Made by a program: the position numbers and the translations under genes
Shown here: positions 45,247-53,152 of the stretch, piece after piece
How positions within the stretch are numbered: the first letter of the stretch is position 1
How the letters are laid out: each line of letters opens with the position of its first letter
NCBI GenBank assembly: GCA_965261535.1
Contig: OZ253469.1
Location: forward strand, 4,216,001 to 4,280,000
Length of the DNA stretch: 64,000 bases
Direction of reading: 5' to 3'
DNA from: VXNE01 sp965261535
GTDB taxonomy: Bacteria; Pseudomonadota; Gammaproteobacteria; Pseudomonadales; Azotimanducaceae
Notes under the pieces: generated by a model
The model's input: only the letters and a program-made list of their open reading frames with translations
The model's database searches: none
What the model was told of the DNA's origin: nothing

Positions 45247-46218
45247 ATGACGAACGAGTCTGTGTTGGTAATGACGCCGCCTATCGACGATGGGTTGCGC
45301 GCTTGGGCGCAGCGGTTGCGGATCGATGTTCCCGGGCTGGATGTTGTCCTGGCGGAAGATGACGCGACGGCGCGGGAGGCCATTGCCCGTGCCGAGGCTG
45401 TCTACGGTTGGGTGTCACCAGAGATGTTGCCCGGGGCGAGAAAGCTGCGCTGGTTGCAGAGCCCCTTCGCTGGTCCCTTTCCCGGCTACTACTACCGCGA
45501 ATTGATCGATCACCCGGTGATCGTGACCAACGCGCGCGGCATTTACTCGGACCACATCTCCCACCACATTCTGATGTTCATGCTGGCGCTGTCGCGCGGC
45601 TTGCCGTATTGGATGGCGGCGCAGCGCGAAGCCAGGTGGGATTCAACCGTCCGCAAACACGGCTACGTCAGCGTGGCCGGTTCGACCGTGCTCATCAACG
45701 GAGTTGGCGGCATTGGTGCCGAGACCGCCAGGCTGTGCGTCGCGCTTGGTGCAAAAGTTATTGGTATCGATCCGCGTCCCGAGCATGAATGTCCGGCTGA
45801 GATACACGTGCCGGCGGAGCTGGATAGCCTGTTGCCGTCCGCCGACTTCGTCGTCACTACCGTACCGCACACTCCGGAAACGCAGTTCATGTGGAATGCG
45901 GACCGGTTTCGACGCATGAAGTCGTCGGCGTACTTCATCAATATCGGTCGCGGCATGACGGTCAAGCTGGACGACCTGACCGCGGCATTGACTGACGGTG
46001 AAATTGCCGGCGCGGGTCTCGATGTATTCGAGATAGAGCCGCTGCCGGCGGACCACCCGCTCTGGCGTCTGGACAACGTGCTCATCACGCCGCATGTGGC
46101 ATCGGCGGGCGCTGCCGACATCCCCGAGCGCCGCTACGCGCTGCTGGCGGACAACGCGCGGCGATTCGTCGCGCGAGAACCCCTGCGCAACGTCGTCGAC
46201 AAGGCTCGCTGGTATTGA
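45247..46218 (+). CDS. D-2-hydroxyacid dehydrogenase
   Basis: A 323-residue NAD-dependent dehydrogenase. ATG 45247 follows a GGGGG ribosome-binding site and is preferred to the upstream in-frame start at 45193. The nucleotide-binding GVGGIGAETARLCVALGAKVIGID lies near residue 150; the catalytic arginine is in FFINIGRGMTVKLDDL, the acidic partner in AGLDVFEIEPLPADHPLW and the histidine in ITPHVAS. The N-terminal domain is short but complete. It would reduce a 2-keto acid to the D-hydroxyacid or run in reverse. The substrate is unassigned. Confidence 0.88.
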   Translation: MTNESVLVMTPPIDDGLRAWAQRLRIDVPGLDVVLAEDDATAREAIARAEAVYGWVSPEMLPGARKLRWLQSPFAGPFPGYYYRELIDHPVIVTNARGIYSDHISHHILMFMLALSRGLPYWMAAQREARWDSTVRKHGYVSVAGSTVLINGVGGIGAETARLCVALGAKVIGIDPRPEHECPAEIHVPAELDSLLPSADFVVTTVPHTPETQFMWNADRFRRMKSSAYFINIGRGMTVKLDDLTAALTDGEIAGAGLDVFEIEPLPADHPLWRLDNVLITPHVASAGAADIPERRYALLADNARRFVAREPLRNVVDKARWY

Positions 46219-46286
46219 ATCCCGCCTGGCCTTGCCGAACGCTCCCCGGTCGCTGCACAATCGAATCGGTCTTGGGAGACGGACAT

Positions 46287-46724
46287 ATGAAGACAGTTAG
46301 AGAAGTAATGCGGCACCGGGGGCGTGGCGCGATCTACTCGGTCTTGCCGATCGCCAGCGTGTACGAAGCCATCGAGAAAATGGCGAATCAACACGTCGGG
46401 GCGCTTCCCGTCCTGCAGGAGGGCAAGCTCGTGGGCGTCGTTTCCGAACGCGACTACGCCCGCAAGGTGATCCTGAAGGACAAGTCGTCGAAGCAGACCA
46501 AGGTATCGGAGATCATGACGCGGGAGGTGATCACCGTGGCGCCCGGCGACCGCGTGGAGTCATGCATGGAACTCATGCAGCGCCACCACATTCGCCATCT
46601 GGCGGTGGTGGAATCTGGAGTCATCATCGGCATGCTCTCGTTGCGCGACCTCCTCACGGAGGTCATGGTGGAACAGGCGGCGATCATCGACCAGATGGAG
46701 CACTACATTCGCGGCGACCAATAG
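46287..46724 (+). CDS. CBS-domain pair protein
   Basis: A 145-residue protein made of two CBS domains: VREVMRHRGRGAIYSVLPIASVYEAIEKMANQHVGALPVLQEGKLVGVVSERDYARKVI and VSEIMTREVITVAPGDRVESCMELMQRHHIRHLAVVESGVIIGMLSLRDLL. The pair forms a Bateman module that senses adenosine nucleotides. There is no attached enzyme, so it may act by binding a partner. GGGAGACGG lies upstream of ATG 46287. Its partner is not evident in the neighbourhood. Confidence 0.85.
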   Translation: MKTVREVMRHRGRGAIYSVLPIASVYEAIEKMANQHVGALPVLQEGKLVGVVSERDYARKVILKDKSSKQTKVSEIMTREVITVAPGDRVESCMELMQRHHIRHLAVVESGVIIGMLSLRDLLTEVMVEQAAIIDQMEHYIRGDQ

Positions 46725-46781
46725 TCCGGTTGATTGTCCCCGCGACTTCGCAGAACTGGTGGCGAGGTGTTTGCCTGCCGG

Positions 46782-47486
46782 CTACAGCGACCGCCGCTTG
46801 CGGGGGACCCGGACATCGTGGTCCCAGATGCCGAGTTCGTTGACGGCATAGACGTATCGGTATCCCCGGGGTCTTCGACCGCGGTGGATGCGGTTGTCGG
46901 TGTCCAGCAGCCAGGTCGTCTCCTCGTCGAATCGTATCGCCAGAACTGCGTGATGGGCGCGGTGGCTGCGGTCGTAGACAACGGCCACGCGCATGTTTTC
47001 CGGGGCGAAACCGAAATGGCGCAGGAGCAGGTACTTGGCCGTCGCGAAATCTTCGCAGTCGCCGCCCCTCTCAAGGAACTCCATCGGCGTCGCCCAGTGG
47101 GAAGGTATCGAGAATCTGCCGTTCTCGTTGCGGACGATCTTGCGTCGGTCCTTGTTGTAGCGCTTGCGGTTGACATACCGATTGACAAGCTGGATCTGCT
47201 TCTCTCTTGGCAGCGCCCCGCCCTGGGCCAAAACGACGTGCAACGACTTCGTCCGCCGCGTGCACGCAGCCTTGTCGTCGAGACACCCTTGCAGGCCGTC
47301 GAACTGCGCCGCGTGGCGCGACAGCATCTCCGTCCACGCCGGCCAGGCGCCCGCTTCGGCGAGAAACTCACCGGATTCAAACGCGTAAGGCGCGGCGTTG
47401 ATCGCTGTGGACAGCCAGCAAAGGATCAGGACGGAAAGTCCTTGGCGAAGGATGCGACCGATCCCCGCGGGGCTCATCGACTCCAT
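46782..47486 (-). CDS. periplasmic transglutaminase-like cysteine peptidase
   Basis: A 234-residue protein with a signal peptide (ILRQGLSVLILCWLSTAINA). The catalytic region ERGGDCEDFATAKYLLLRHFGF holds the nucleophilic cysteine; HHAVLAIRF gives the histidine and WLLDTDN the aspartate. This is the bacterial transglutaminase-like cysteine peptidase family (LapG-like), some of which cleave surface adhesins. No adhesin or LapD partner is seen here, so the target is unknown. ATG 47486 is one of two nearby starts (the other at 47477). Confidence 0.8.
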   Translation of the reverse strand: MESMSPAGIGRILRQGLSVLILCWLSTAINAAPYAFESGEFLAEAGAWPAWTEMLSRHAAQFDGLQGCLDDKAACTRRTKSLHVVLAQGGALPREKQIQLVNRYVNRKRYNKDRRKIVRNENGRFSIPSHWATPMEFLERGGDCEDFATAKYLLLRHFGFAPENMRVAVVYDRSHRAHHAVLAIRFDEETTWLLDTDNRIHRGRRPRGYRYVYAVNELGIWDHDVRVPRKRRSL

Positions 47487-47503
47487 CCGTTCGGGATGCG
47501 CGT

Positions 47504-48187
47504 TCACTCCGGCAGCCACCGGTCCTGCCATCCCGCATCCGGCTGCGCTTTGGCGAAGGACCAGCGTTCGCCGAATTTGCCGTCGTAGACGACCTGGCTG
47601 ACCGGTTTGCGGCTTAAGGGTCCGTGCCTGTCGGTCGGGTAGCCGATAGGCACGGCACAGTAGACCTCGTTGTTGTCCGGAATGCCGAGCATGTCGCGCA
47701 GCGCGTCCTCGCGCGAAAGCGGGAAGTTGAACACCGAGCCCGAGAGTCCGAGGCCCCGCGCCGCGAGCAGCAGATTCTGCACGGCCGGAAACGTGCTGCC
47801 GCCGGGGGTGCTGTGTCGCCCCTTGAGACCGAGGACGACGATGATCACCGGCGTCTGGGCCAAGTGGCGCACGAGGTATTCGACGCTCTTGAGCGACAGC
47901 CGCTGCGACCTCGGCAGGGCGTCCATCGCTTCGGGATGCTCGGCGAAGCGCGCCTGATAGCGGCGCCAGGGGATCTCCGCCCATGCCTGCATCTTTCGCT
48001 TGTGGCCCGCGTCGCGCACCAGGATGAAACGCCAATCCTGCGCGTTCTGCCCCGACGGCGCTCGAATGGCGGCGTCCATTAGCTGAAACAGTACGTCGTC
48101 CGGGACGGGGTCCGGTCTGAACCGCCGCAGCGCGCGGGCGCTGTACATCGTCGCGAACAAACCCGGGTCGTCACGCATGCTAGTCAC
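47504..48187 (-). CDS. nitroreductase family flavoprotein
   Basis: A 227-residue NAD(P)H-dependent FMN enzyme. SARALRRFRPDPVPDDVLFQLMDAAIRAPSGQNAQDWRFILVRD contains the FMN phosphate-binding arginines and the PSGxN motif. AVQNLLLAARGLGLSGSVFNF and IPIGYPTDRHGPLSRKPVSQVV are the later conserved parts. It reduces nitro groups, quinones or related substrates; the physiological substrate is unknown. GTG 48187 overlaps the stop of the upstream beta-propeller gene by one base, so the two are coupled. Confidence 0.88.
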   Translation of the reverse strand: MTSMRDDPGLFATMYSARALRRFRPDPVPDDVLFQLMDAAIRAPSGQNAQDWRFILVRDAGHKRKMQAWAEIPWRRYQARFAEHPEAMDALPRSQRLSLKSVEYLVRHLAQTPVIIVVLGLKGRHSTPGGSTFPAVQNLLLAARGLGLSGSVFNFPLSREDALRDMLGIPDNNEVYCAVPIGYPTDRHGPLSRKPVSQVVYDGKFGERWSFAKAQPDAGWQDRWLPE

Positions 48188-49110
48188 TAGGGCACCGGCG
48201 AAAACTCGGAAACGCGGGCGCGCATGACGTCGCCTTGTTCATTGATGAGCCGCAATGTGGCCCCGTCATCCCACGCGATCGCTTCAAGCTGCTTCGAGAC
48301 GGCCGGATTCAGGTCGAGTCTGCTGGCATCTCCGGCAAGCCAGTTGTCGCCGGCCTCGGGCCGATCGAATATCCACAAGGCGCTGTAGGTCGCAACGGCG
48401 AGTCGCGTGCCGTCGGGCGACAGATCCGCGCCGGTGGCGAGCACCACGTCTTCTCGCCGACCGACAAGGGTCAGCACGTTTTCGCGGTCCACGTGTTGGG
48501 TGTCCAGCCGATAGAGCTTGACGCCGGCTTCCCAGGAGGCGTGCCCGCCGGGGCGGCGATGTTTTGTGAGGAAGTAGAGCTTGCCGTCCGCCGCGAACAC
48601 GGCTTCGCAGTCGAAGTGCCACTGTTCTGCGGGAAAATGGCGCTGGTCGGGATAGCGAATGGGAATGAACTTCAGCGCGCGCATCGTCGCGACGGTCCGC
48701 GGATCCGCTTCATTGACCACGTAGACGCCCAGGTCGCGGCGCGCATTGCCGTTGTTTCCGACATCGGCGAGGTACAGCACGCCGTTGGCAAGCGCAATGT
48801 CCTCCCAGTCCGTGTGCCAGGCGTTGTCGATCCGGTGTCCCGGCCACTTGTCGGCGGAAATGCGCAGATAGGGCGGCTTCACCGGACGCGAATCCGCGTC
48901 GATAGCGTAGATGCGCGCGACATCCCCGCTATCGTTGTGCACCCAATAGAAGTCGCCGTAGCTCGACTTCACGATACCGCTGATTTCGGATAGCTCCCCA
49001 TGGGTGACCCGGCCGGCCAACTCGACGGCGCTCGCCGACGCGGCGAAGGCTGCCAACGCTCCAAGACGGGCGATGGTCCGCGCCGCGTGTCGCCACGAAT
49101 CAGGCAACAT
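48187..49110 (-). CDS. exported beta-propeller protein of unknown function
   Basis: A 307-residue protein with a signal peptide (ARTIARLGALAAFAASASA). Repeated blade-like segments include ISGIVKSSYGDFYWVHNDSGDVARIYAID, DWEDIALANGVLYLADVGNNGNARRDL, EAVFAADGKLYFLTKHR and LATGADLSPDGTRLAVATYSALWIF. The HNDSG and DVGxN motifs recur in an uncharacterised family of secreted propeller proteins related to esterase-like phytases. No catalytic set is clear. I start at ATG 49110 because it directly precedes the signal peptide. It is encoded upstream of the nitroreductase. Confidence 0.7.
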   Translation of the reverse strand: MLPDSWRHAARTIARLGALAAFAASASAVELAGRVTHGELSEISGIVKSSYGDFYWVHNDSGDVARIYAIDADSRPVKPPYLRISADKWPGHRIDNAWHTDWEDIALANGVLYLADVGNNGNARRDLGVYVVNEADPRTVATMRALKFIPIRYPDQRHFPAEQWHFDCEAVFAADGKLYFLTKHRRPGGHASWEAGVKLYRLDTQHVDRENVLTLVGRREDVVLATGADLSPDGTRLAVATYSALWIFDRPEAGDNWLAGDASRLDLNPAVSKQLEAIAWDDGATLRLINEQGDVMRARVSEFSPVP

Positions 49111-49171
49111 CGGGCACGGGCCGCGAGTGGGCACGCCCCGGAGACGCGGCCAGCGCGCTGGAGCTCCTGCT

Positions 49172-50795
49172 TCAATCATTGGAAATCGTGGTCTCCCCGT
49201 CGGTGATGAATTCCAGCAATGCCGGCGTGCCCTCCCTGGTTTTCTCGATCGCCGCGCGGATATCGGCGGGATCCTCGACGCGTTCGCCGTAGCCGCCGAA
49301 CGCCTTCGCCATGTCGGCGTAGTTGCCCGAGATATCCGTCGCGCGGTATTTCTCGGTCGACGCCTGCATGCGGTGCAACTCGATCGCCATCGTAGCGTTG
49401 TTCATCAACACTGACACGTCGGAATGCGCTCGCGCACGGCGGTCTCGAAGTCCATGCCGGTGAAGCCGATGGCGGCGTCGCCCCGGACATTGATGCAGAG
49501 CTTGTCCGGGCGCGCCAGCTTCGCGCCCATGGCGAGCCCGAGCCCGCAGCCTGGCTGGGTCGTCTTGCCCCAGCCGATGTAGGAAAGCGGGGTGGTTGTG
49601 TCCCGGAACGGCGACAGTTGGTCGCGTGGGCTGCCGGCGTCGTGGGTGATGATGGTGTTGTCGATGTCCACCGTCTGCCGCAGTTCGTTCAACACGCGGT
49701 AGGGGCTCAGGGGTGCTTCGTTGTTGTTGCGCTTGGCGTCCCACTCCGCCAGCCGCTGGGCCTTGATCTTGGCAATCTTTCCGGGCACCGCGTCCTTGCG
49801 CGCGTCCGCACGGCTGCGGTCGCGTCCTTTCAAGCGCCCGCGTCAAGCGCGCGAGAGACAGCTTGGCGTCGCCGATCAGCGCGTGCTCGGCGGGAATGTC
49901 CTTGTTCAGGTCCATCGGGTCCAACGTGGCGTGGATGATGGTTTTGCCCGGCGGCATCCGCACGCCGAACACGGTGAGCGCGAAGCTGCACCCGACGCCG
50001 AGGATGACGTCCGCTTCGGCGAGGAACCGCGTGACAGCCCGCGGGTTGGCGCGACCGCCGGAACCGAGGGAGAGGGCATGGGTTTCCGGGAACGCGCTCT
50101 TTCCTTCAAGGCTCGTCGATACCGGGATGCTCCAGGCCTCGGCGAGGGCCTTGAGTTCGTCCCAGGCCTCGGCGTAGTACCGCCTTGCCTGGCGTAGATG
50201 ACCGGCCGTTCTGCGACCGCCAGCACCGCGGCCGCTGCTTCGACCGCGTCGGGATCGGGCGCCGTACGGGTGGAGTAACTCGGCACGTGTTCCCACGGCT
50301 GGGGCACTTCCTCGTCGAACACGTCGCGGGGAATCTCCACCAGAACGGGACCGGGACGCCCGTTGCGCACCTGGAAGAATGCGCGGCGCATGACCTCCGG
50401 TACCGCCTCGCCCATGGTCAGCGGTTCCGCCCACTTGGTGACCGGCCGCATGGCTTGGGACGAGCTGAAGTTGGGGTGCCAATTCATGATGCGCCGCTCA
50501 TATCCGCTGGCAGCACCAGGATCGGCGACGACTCGCCGTAAGCTTGCGCGACGCCGCCGAAAGCGTTTTCCGAGCCGGGACCCGTGCCGCATGGAAAAGA
50601 CGCCGATCTTCTTGCCGGAGGAAAGCCGTGAATAGGAGGCGTCCGCCATGTGCAGGCCAATGCGTTCCTGGCGGCAGATCACGGTGCGCATGTCAGCTTC
50701 CGCGCACGCTTCTTGAGCGGATTGGCCGGATAGGCAAAAAGCATTTCCACACCCTCCCGCTTGAGGACGTGGGCGATGGCGTCGGCGGTATTCAT
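49172..50795 (-). pseudogene. thiamine-diphosphate-dependent enzyme (acetolactate synthase-like), heavily frameshifted
   Basis: Fragments in all three minus frames join into one TPP enzyme. MNTADAIAHVLKREGVEMLFAYPANP starts at ATG 50795, followed by CRQERIGLHMADA, GSENAFGGVAQAYGESSPILVLPAG, GRPGPVLVEIPRDVF, ALAEAWSIPVSTSLEGKSAFPETH, the DP-domain HALIGDAKLSLARL, AGSPRDQLSPFRD, CGLGLAMGAKLARPDKLCINVRGDAAIGFTGMDFETAVRERIPT (with the GDAAIGF thiamine-binding region) and SVLMNNATMAIEL up to the end at 49172. At least six frame changes are needed. It would have been an acetolactate-synthase or benzoylformate-decarboxylase-type enzyme. Such dense shifts are unlikely for a functional gene unless the assembly is poor here. 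Confidence 0.75.
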
Positions 50796-51035
50796 GGCGG
50801 TCCCTGGTCACCGGGCGAAACGCGAACTTTGGCGGAAACGCGCGGGCGGCGCAAACGACGATGTGCGATTGCGGCAGCCCTGAAGCGCCGATCTGGCCAA
50901 CAGGGCATTTTGGAACTGCAGGCCCGCATATATCAAATTTCGTGCTATTGGTATATTTTTGTCAAGAGTTTGCTATTGATGGTGCTGTTTTCATTTCTCT
51001 CGGGACAATTCCATATGGTGCAGATTGATGTCTTT

Positions 51036-51047
51036 TGATATATATCA
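51036..51047. promoter_or_regulatory. 12-bp perfect palindrome just before fic
   Basis: TGATATATATCA at 51036-51047 ends six bases before the Fic start codon, in a strikingly AT-rich stretch (about 50930-51055) in otherwise GC-rich DNA. A dimeric regulator could use it as an operator, or the region may be an imported promoter. No regulator gene is adjacent. Confidence 0.45.
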
Positions 51048-51053
51048 TATTTC

Positions 51054-52607
51054 ATGAAAATATCGGAAGAAGACCGTTTTTCAGGGCCCGTGACCACTTT
51101 TCACGAGCGACGACTCTCTGAAAGGGCAACACCTGCGGGCTACAGCGCCTTGATCGATGCCTACGGCCTCGCCGTGCCCCTGCCGCGCGTGCTTTCCGCC
51201 ATTGGCGAACGGCATCGTATTGTGGAAGAGGGTGGATGGCGTATCCTCACGCCTCGCCACGCGCCCCATTCGACATTGAAGGGCCACCTGACCTTCGCTC
51301 TCAAGCATGAAGGTCTCGATCTTGCCGTCCTCAAGCGACTTTTCGTAGCCGTTTGTCCCGATAAGATCGCGGCGTTAGTGCGCGCGACGCCGACCGGGTC
51401 CTACGCACGCCGTCTCTGGTTCCTCTACGAGTGGCTAGTTGGCGAACGACTCAATCTTCCCGACGCAGGCGCCGGACGATATGTGCCGGTTGTCGATCCT
51501 GAACGGCAGTGGGGGACGAGGGGAGAGATATCGGCCCGGCATCGAGTCAGAAACAACCTCCCCGGCACGCCATCATTTTGCCCTCTCGTCTTCCGAACCG
51601 ATGCACTCAACCGTTTTGTGGAATTGAATCTGGCTGTACGGGCACGGGAAGTCATTGCCGATGTGCCGCGCAGCGTGCTGGCACGCACGACCGCGTTCCT
51701 ATTGCTAAAAGACTCCAGGTCAAGTTACGTGATCGAGGGAGAGCGGCCGCCCCACGACCGCATTCAGCGATGGGGGCGCGCCATCGGACAGGCGGGTCGC
51801 CAAGCACTCGATCTGCAAGAGCTGTTGCGCTTGCAAAGAATTCTCATCAGCGATGCCCGTTTCGTGGTGCTCGGGCTTCGCAAGGAAGGCGGATTCGTCG
51901 GCGAGCATGATCGTGAATCCCAAATGCCCTTGCCTGACCATATTAGTGCGCGGAGCCAGGATCTGCCTACCCTGATCGACGGTATGGTCGCGTTCGATCA
52001 TAGCCCGGCGAACGCGCTTGATCCGGTGATTGCGGCGGCATCCCTGGCGTTCGGCTTCGTCTATATCCATCCGTTCGCCGATGGTAACGGGCGCCTGCAC
52101 CGTTATCTCATTCATCACGTCTTGGCGCGGCGCGGATTTGGTCCGCCCCGCGCCGTCTTTCCGGTTTCAGCGGCGATACTTGAGCGCATTCACCAATATC
52201 GTAGCGTTCTGGAGAGCTATTCATCGCGTCTCATGCCGGTGATCGACTGGGTGCCGACAGAGCGCTTCAATATCCGCGTCCTCAACGATACGGGAGATTT
52301 CTATCGGTTCTTCGATGCGACCCTGCACGCGGAGTTCCTCTATGCGTGCGTACGCAAGACCATCGAAGAGGACTTGCCGAACGAGGCCGATTTCCTTTGG
52401 CGCTACGATCAGTTCCGCCAACATGTGACAGGCTTCATCGACATGCCTGATCGCATGATCGATCTCTTGTTTCGCTTCATGCGTCAGAACGGCGGACGAC
52501 TGTCCAACCGGGCGCGCAAGCGCGAGTTCGATGCGCTGATCGATGAGGAAGTTCGGATAGTAGAACGGTTTTACGGCGACGTTTTCGACGGGCTGCCGCC
52601 AGACTAG
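51054..52607 (+). CDS. Fic-domain AMP transferase (class II, with N-terminal inhibitory helix)
   Basis: A 517-residue Fic protein. The catalytic motif HPFADGNGRLHR lies near residue 338 with the reactive histidine. The inhibitory motif S-x-x-x-E-G is present as SYVIEG at residues 224-229 (S224, E228), N-terminal to the Fic core, which defines class II Fic enzymes whose E228 would block ATP until released. A long N-terminal domain and a C-terminal extension (HVTGFIDMPDRMIDLLFRFMRQNGGRLSNRARKREF, probably winged-helix) surround the core. It should AMPylate a protein hydroxyl group; the target is unknown. There is no adjacent antitoxin. It lies next to the split GmrSD gene. Confidence 0.9.
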   Translation: MKISEEDRFSGPVTTFHERRLSERATPAGYSALIDAYGLAVPLPRVLSAIGERHRIVEEGGWRILTPRHAPHSTLKGHLTFALKHEGLDLAVLKRLFVAVCPDKIAALVRATPTGSYARRLWFLYEWLVGERLNLPDAGAGRYVPVVDPERQWGTRGEISARHRVRNNLPGTPSFCPLVFRTDALNRFVELNLAVRAREVIADVPRSVLARTTAFLLLKDSRSSYVIEGERPPHDRIQRWGRAIGQAGRQALDLQELLRLQRILISDARFVVLGLRKEGGFVGEHDRESQMPLPDHISARSQDLPTLIDGMVAFDHSPANALDPVIAAASLAFGFVYIHPFADGNGRLHRYLIHHVLARRGFGPPRAVFPVSAAILERIHQYRSVLESYSSRLMPVIDWVPTERFNIRVLNDTGDFYRFFDATLHAEFLYACVRKTIEEDLPNEADFLWRYDQFRQHVTGFIDMPDRMIDLLFRFMRQNGGRLSNRARKREFDALIDEEVRIVERFYGDVFDGLPPD

Positions 52608-53077
52608 CGGCGTTCGACGCTAAAGCAGGGCAGCCTCTTTCCCTGGAGTTGTGCGCGACAGTAGTGTGTGGGTCGTATCTCGGACGACGCGCCGTACGCG
52701 AATACAAGCGGTTTGATTACAATTAGCTGCCCAAGTTTCTATATAACTTCGTAAGTTCGAATTGTTGCGCTTGGAGACGACGTGGTCCGGATTATTCATT
52801 TGAAATTCCGTTATCTGCCGTTACACTCCTCCAGTATCCAACCGCCATTCCTTCTTAAGGACGTCAATTAGATTCCGCTGTCGGCGTTCCAGAACAGCCG
52901 GTGTCCAAACCGATTCGGCAAGGACCTGAGTAGTTAAAGCAAAAGACGTAACACCGCCCCTCTGAAAGTATTCGTTTTTCTTGCGGTCAAATCGAAAGTT
53001 AGACGCTCTCGTATTTTTGCGAAACGATAAAAGTACCAAGTTGGATAGACGGTGCGTCCATTGCGCCCGGCCCTCAT

Positions 53078-53086
53078 CATCTTTAA
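53078..53086. repeat. 9-bp target-site duplication, left copy
   Basis: CATCTTTAA here is repeated at 55244-55252, and the two copies flank the 2157-bp insert. Keeping one copy and removing the insert restores the reading frame of the GmrSD-type gene, so this is most likely a target-site duplication. Confidence 0.78.
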
Positions 53087-53135
53087 GGGAATTATATACC
53101 TGCTTAGGCATACGGTATTTTGGTATATAATCCCC
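53087..53135. other. long hairpin at the left end of the insert
   Basis: GGGAATTATATACC (53087-53100) pairs with GGTATATAATCCCC (53122-53135) in 13 of 14 positions around a 21-base loop. It abuts the target duplication directly. It may be the terminal structure recognised by a transposase, or a transcription terminator for the minus-strand gene that ends at 53153. No matching structure is visible at the right end. Confidence 0.6.
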
Positions 53136-53152
53136 AACCTTCACGATTCATG

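Larger units (their letters stand above)
52821..53144 (-). pseudogene. GmrSD-type restriction protein, C-terminal fragment (DUF1524)
   Basis: From residue 20 onward this 107-codon frame is the end of a DUF262/DUF1524 protein: NSLKDDEGRAQWTHRLSNLVLLSFRKNTRASNF, FDRKKNEYFQRGGVTSFALTTQVLAESVWTPAVLERRQRNLIDVLKKEWRL. The first part (MKVGDYIPKYRMPKQVY) comes from the inserted element. The AAA-GAT codons at the junction are in phase with AAA-GAT at the end of the upstream fragment (55244), so removal of the insert rejoins the protein exactly. HRLSNLVLLS...N is the HNH-nuclease end of the domain. Confidence 0.82.

Noticed and set aside
53087..53135. Hairpin as an integron attC site
   Set aside because: The core sequences GTTRRRY and RYYYAAC are not present in the right places, and no integrase gene is seen.
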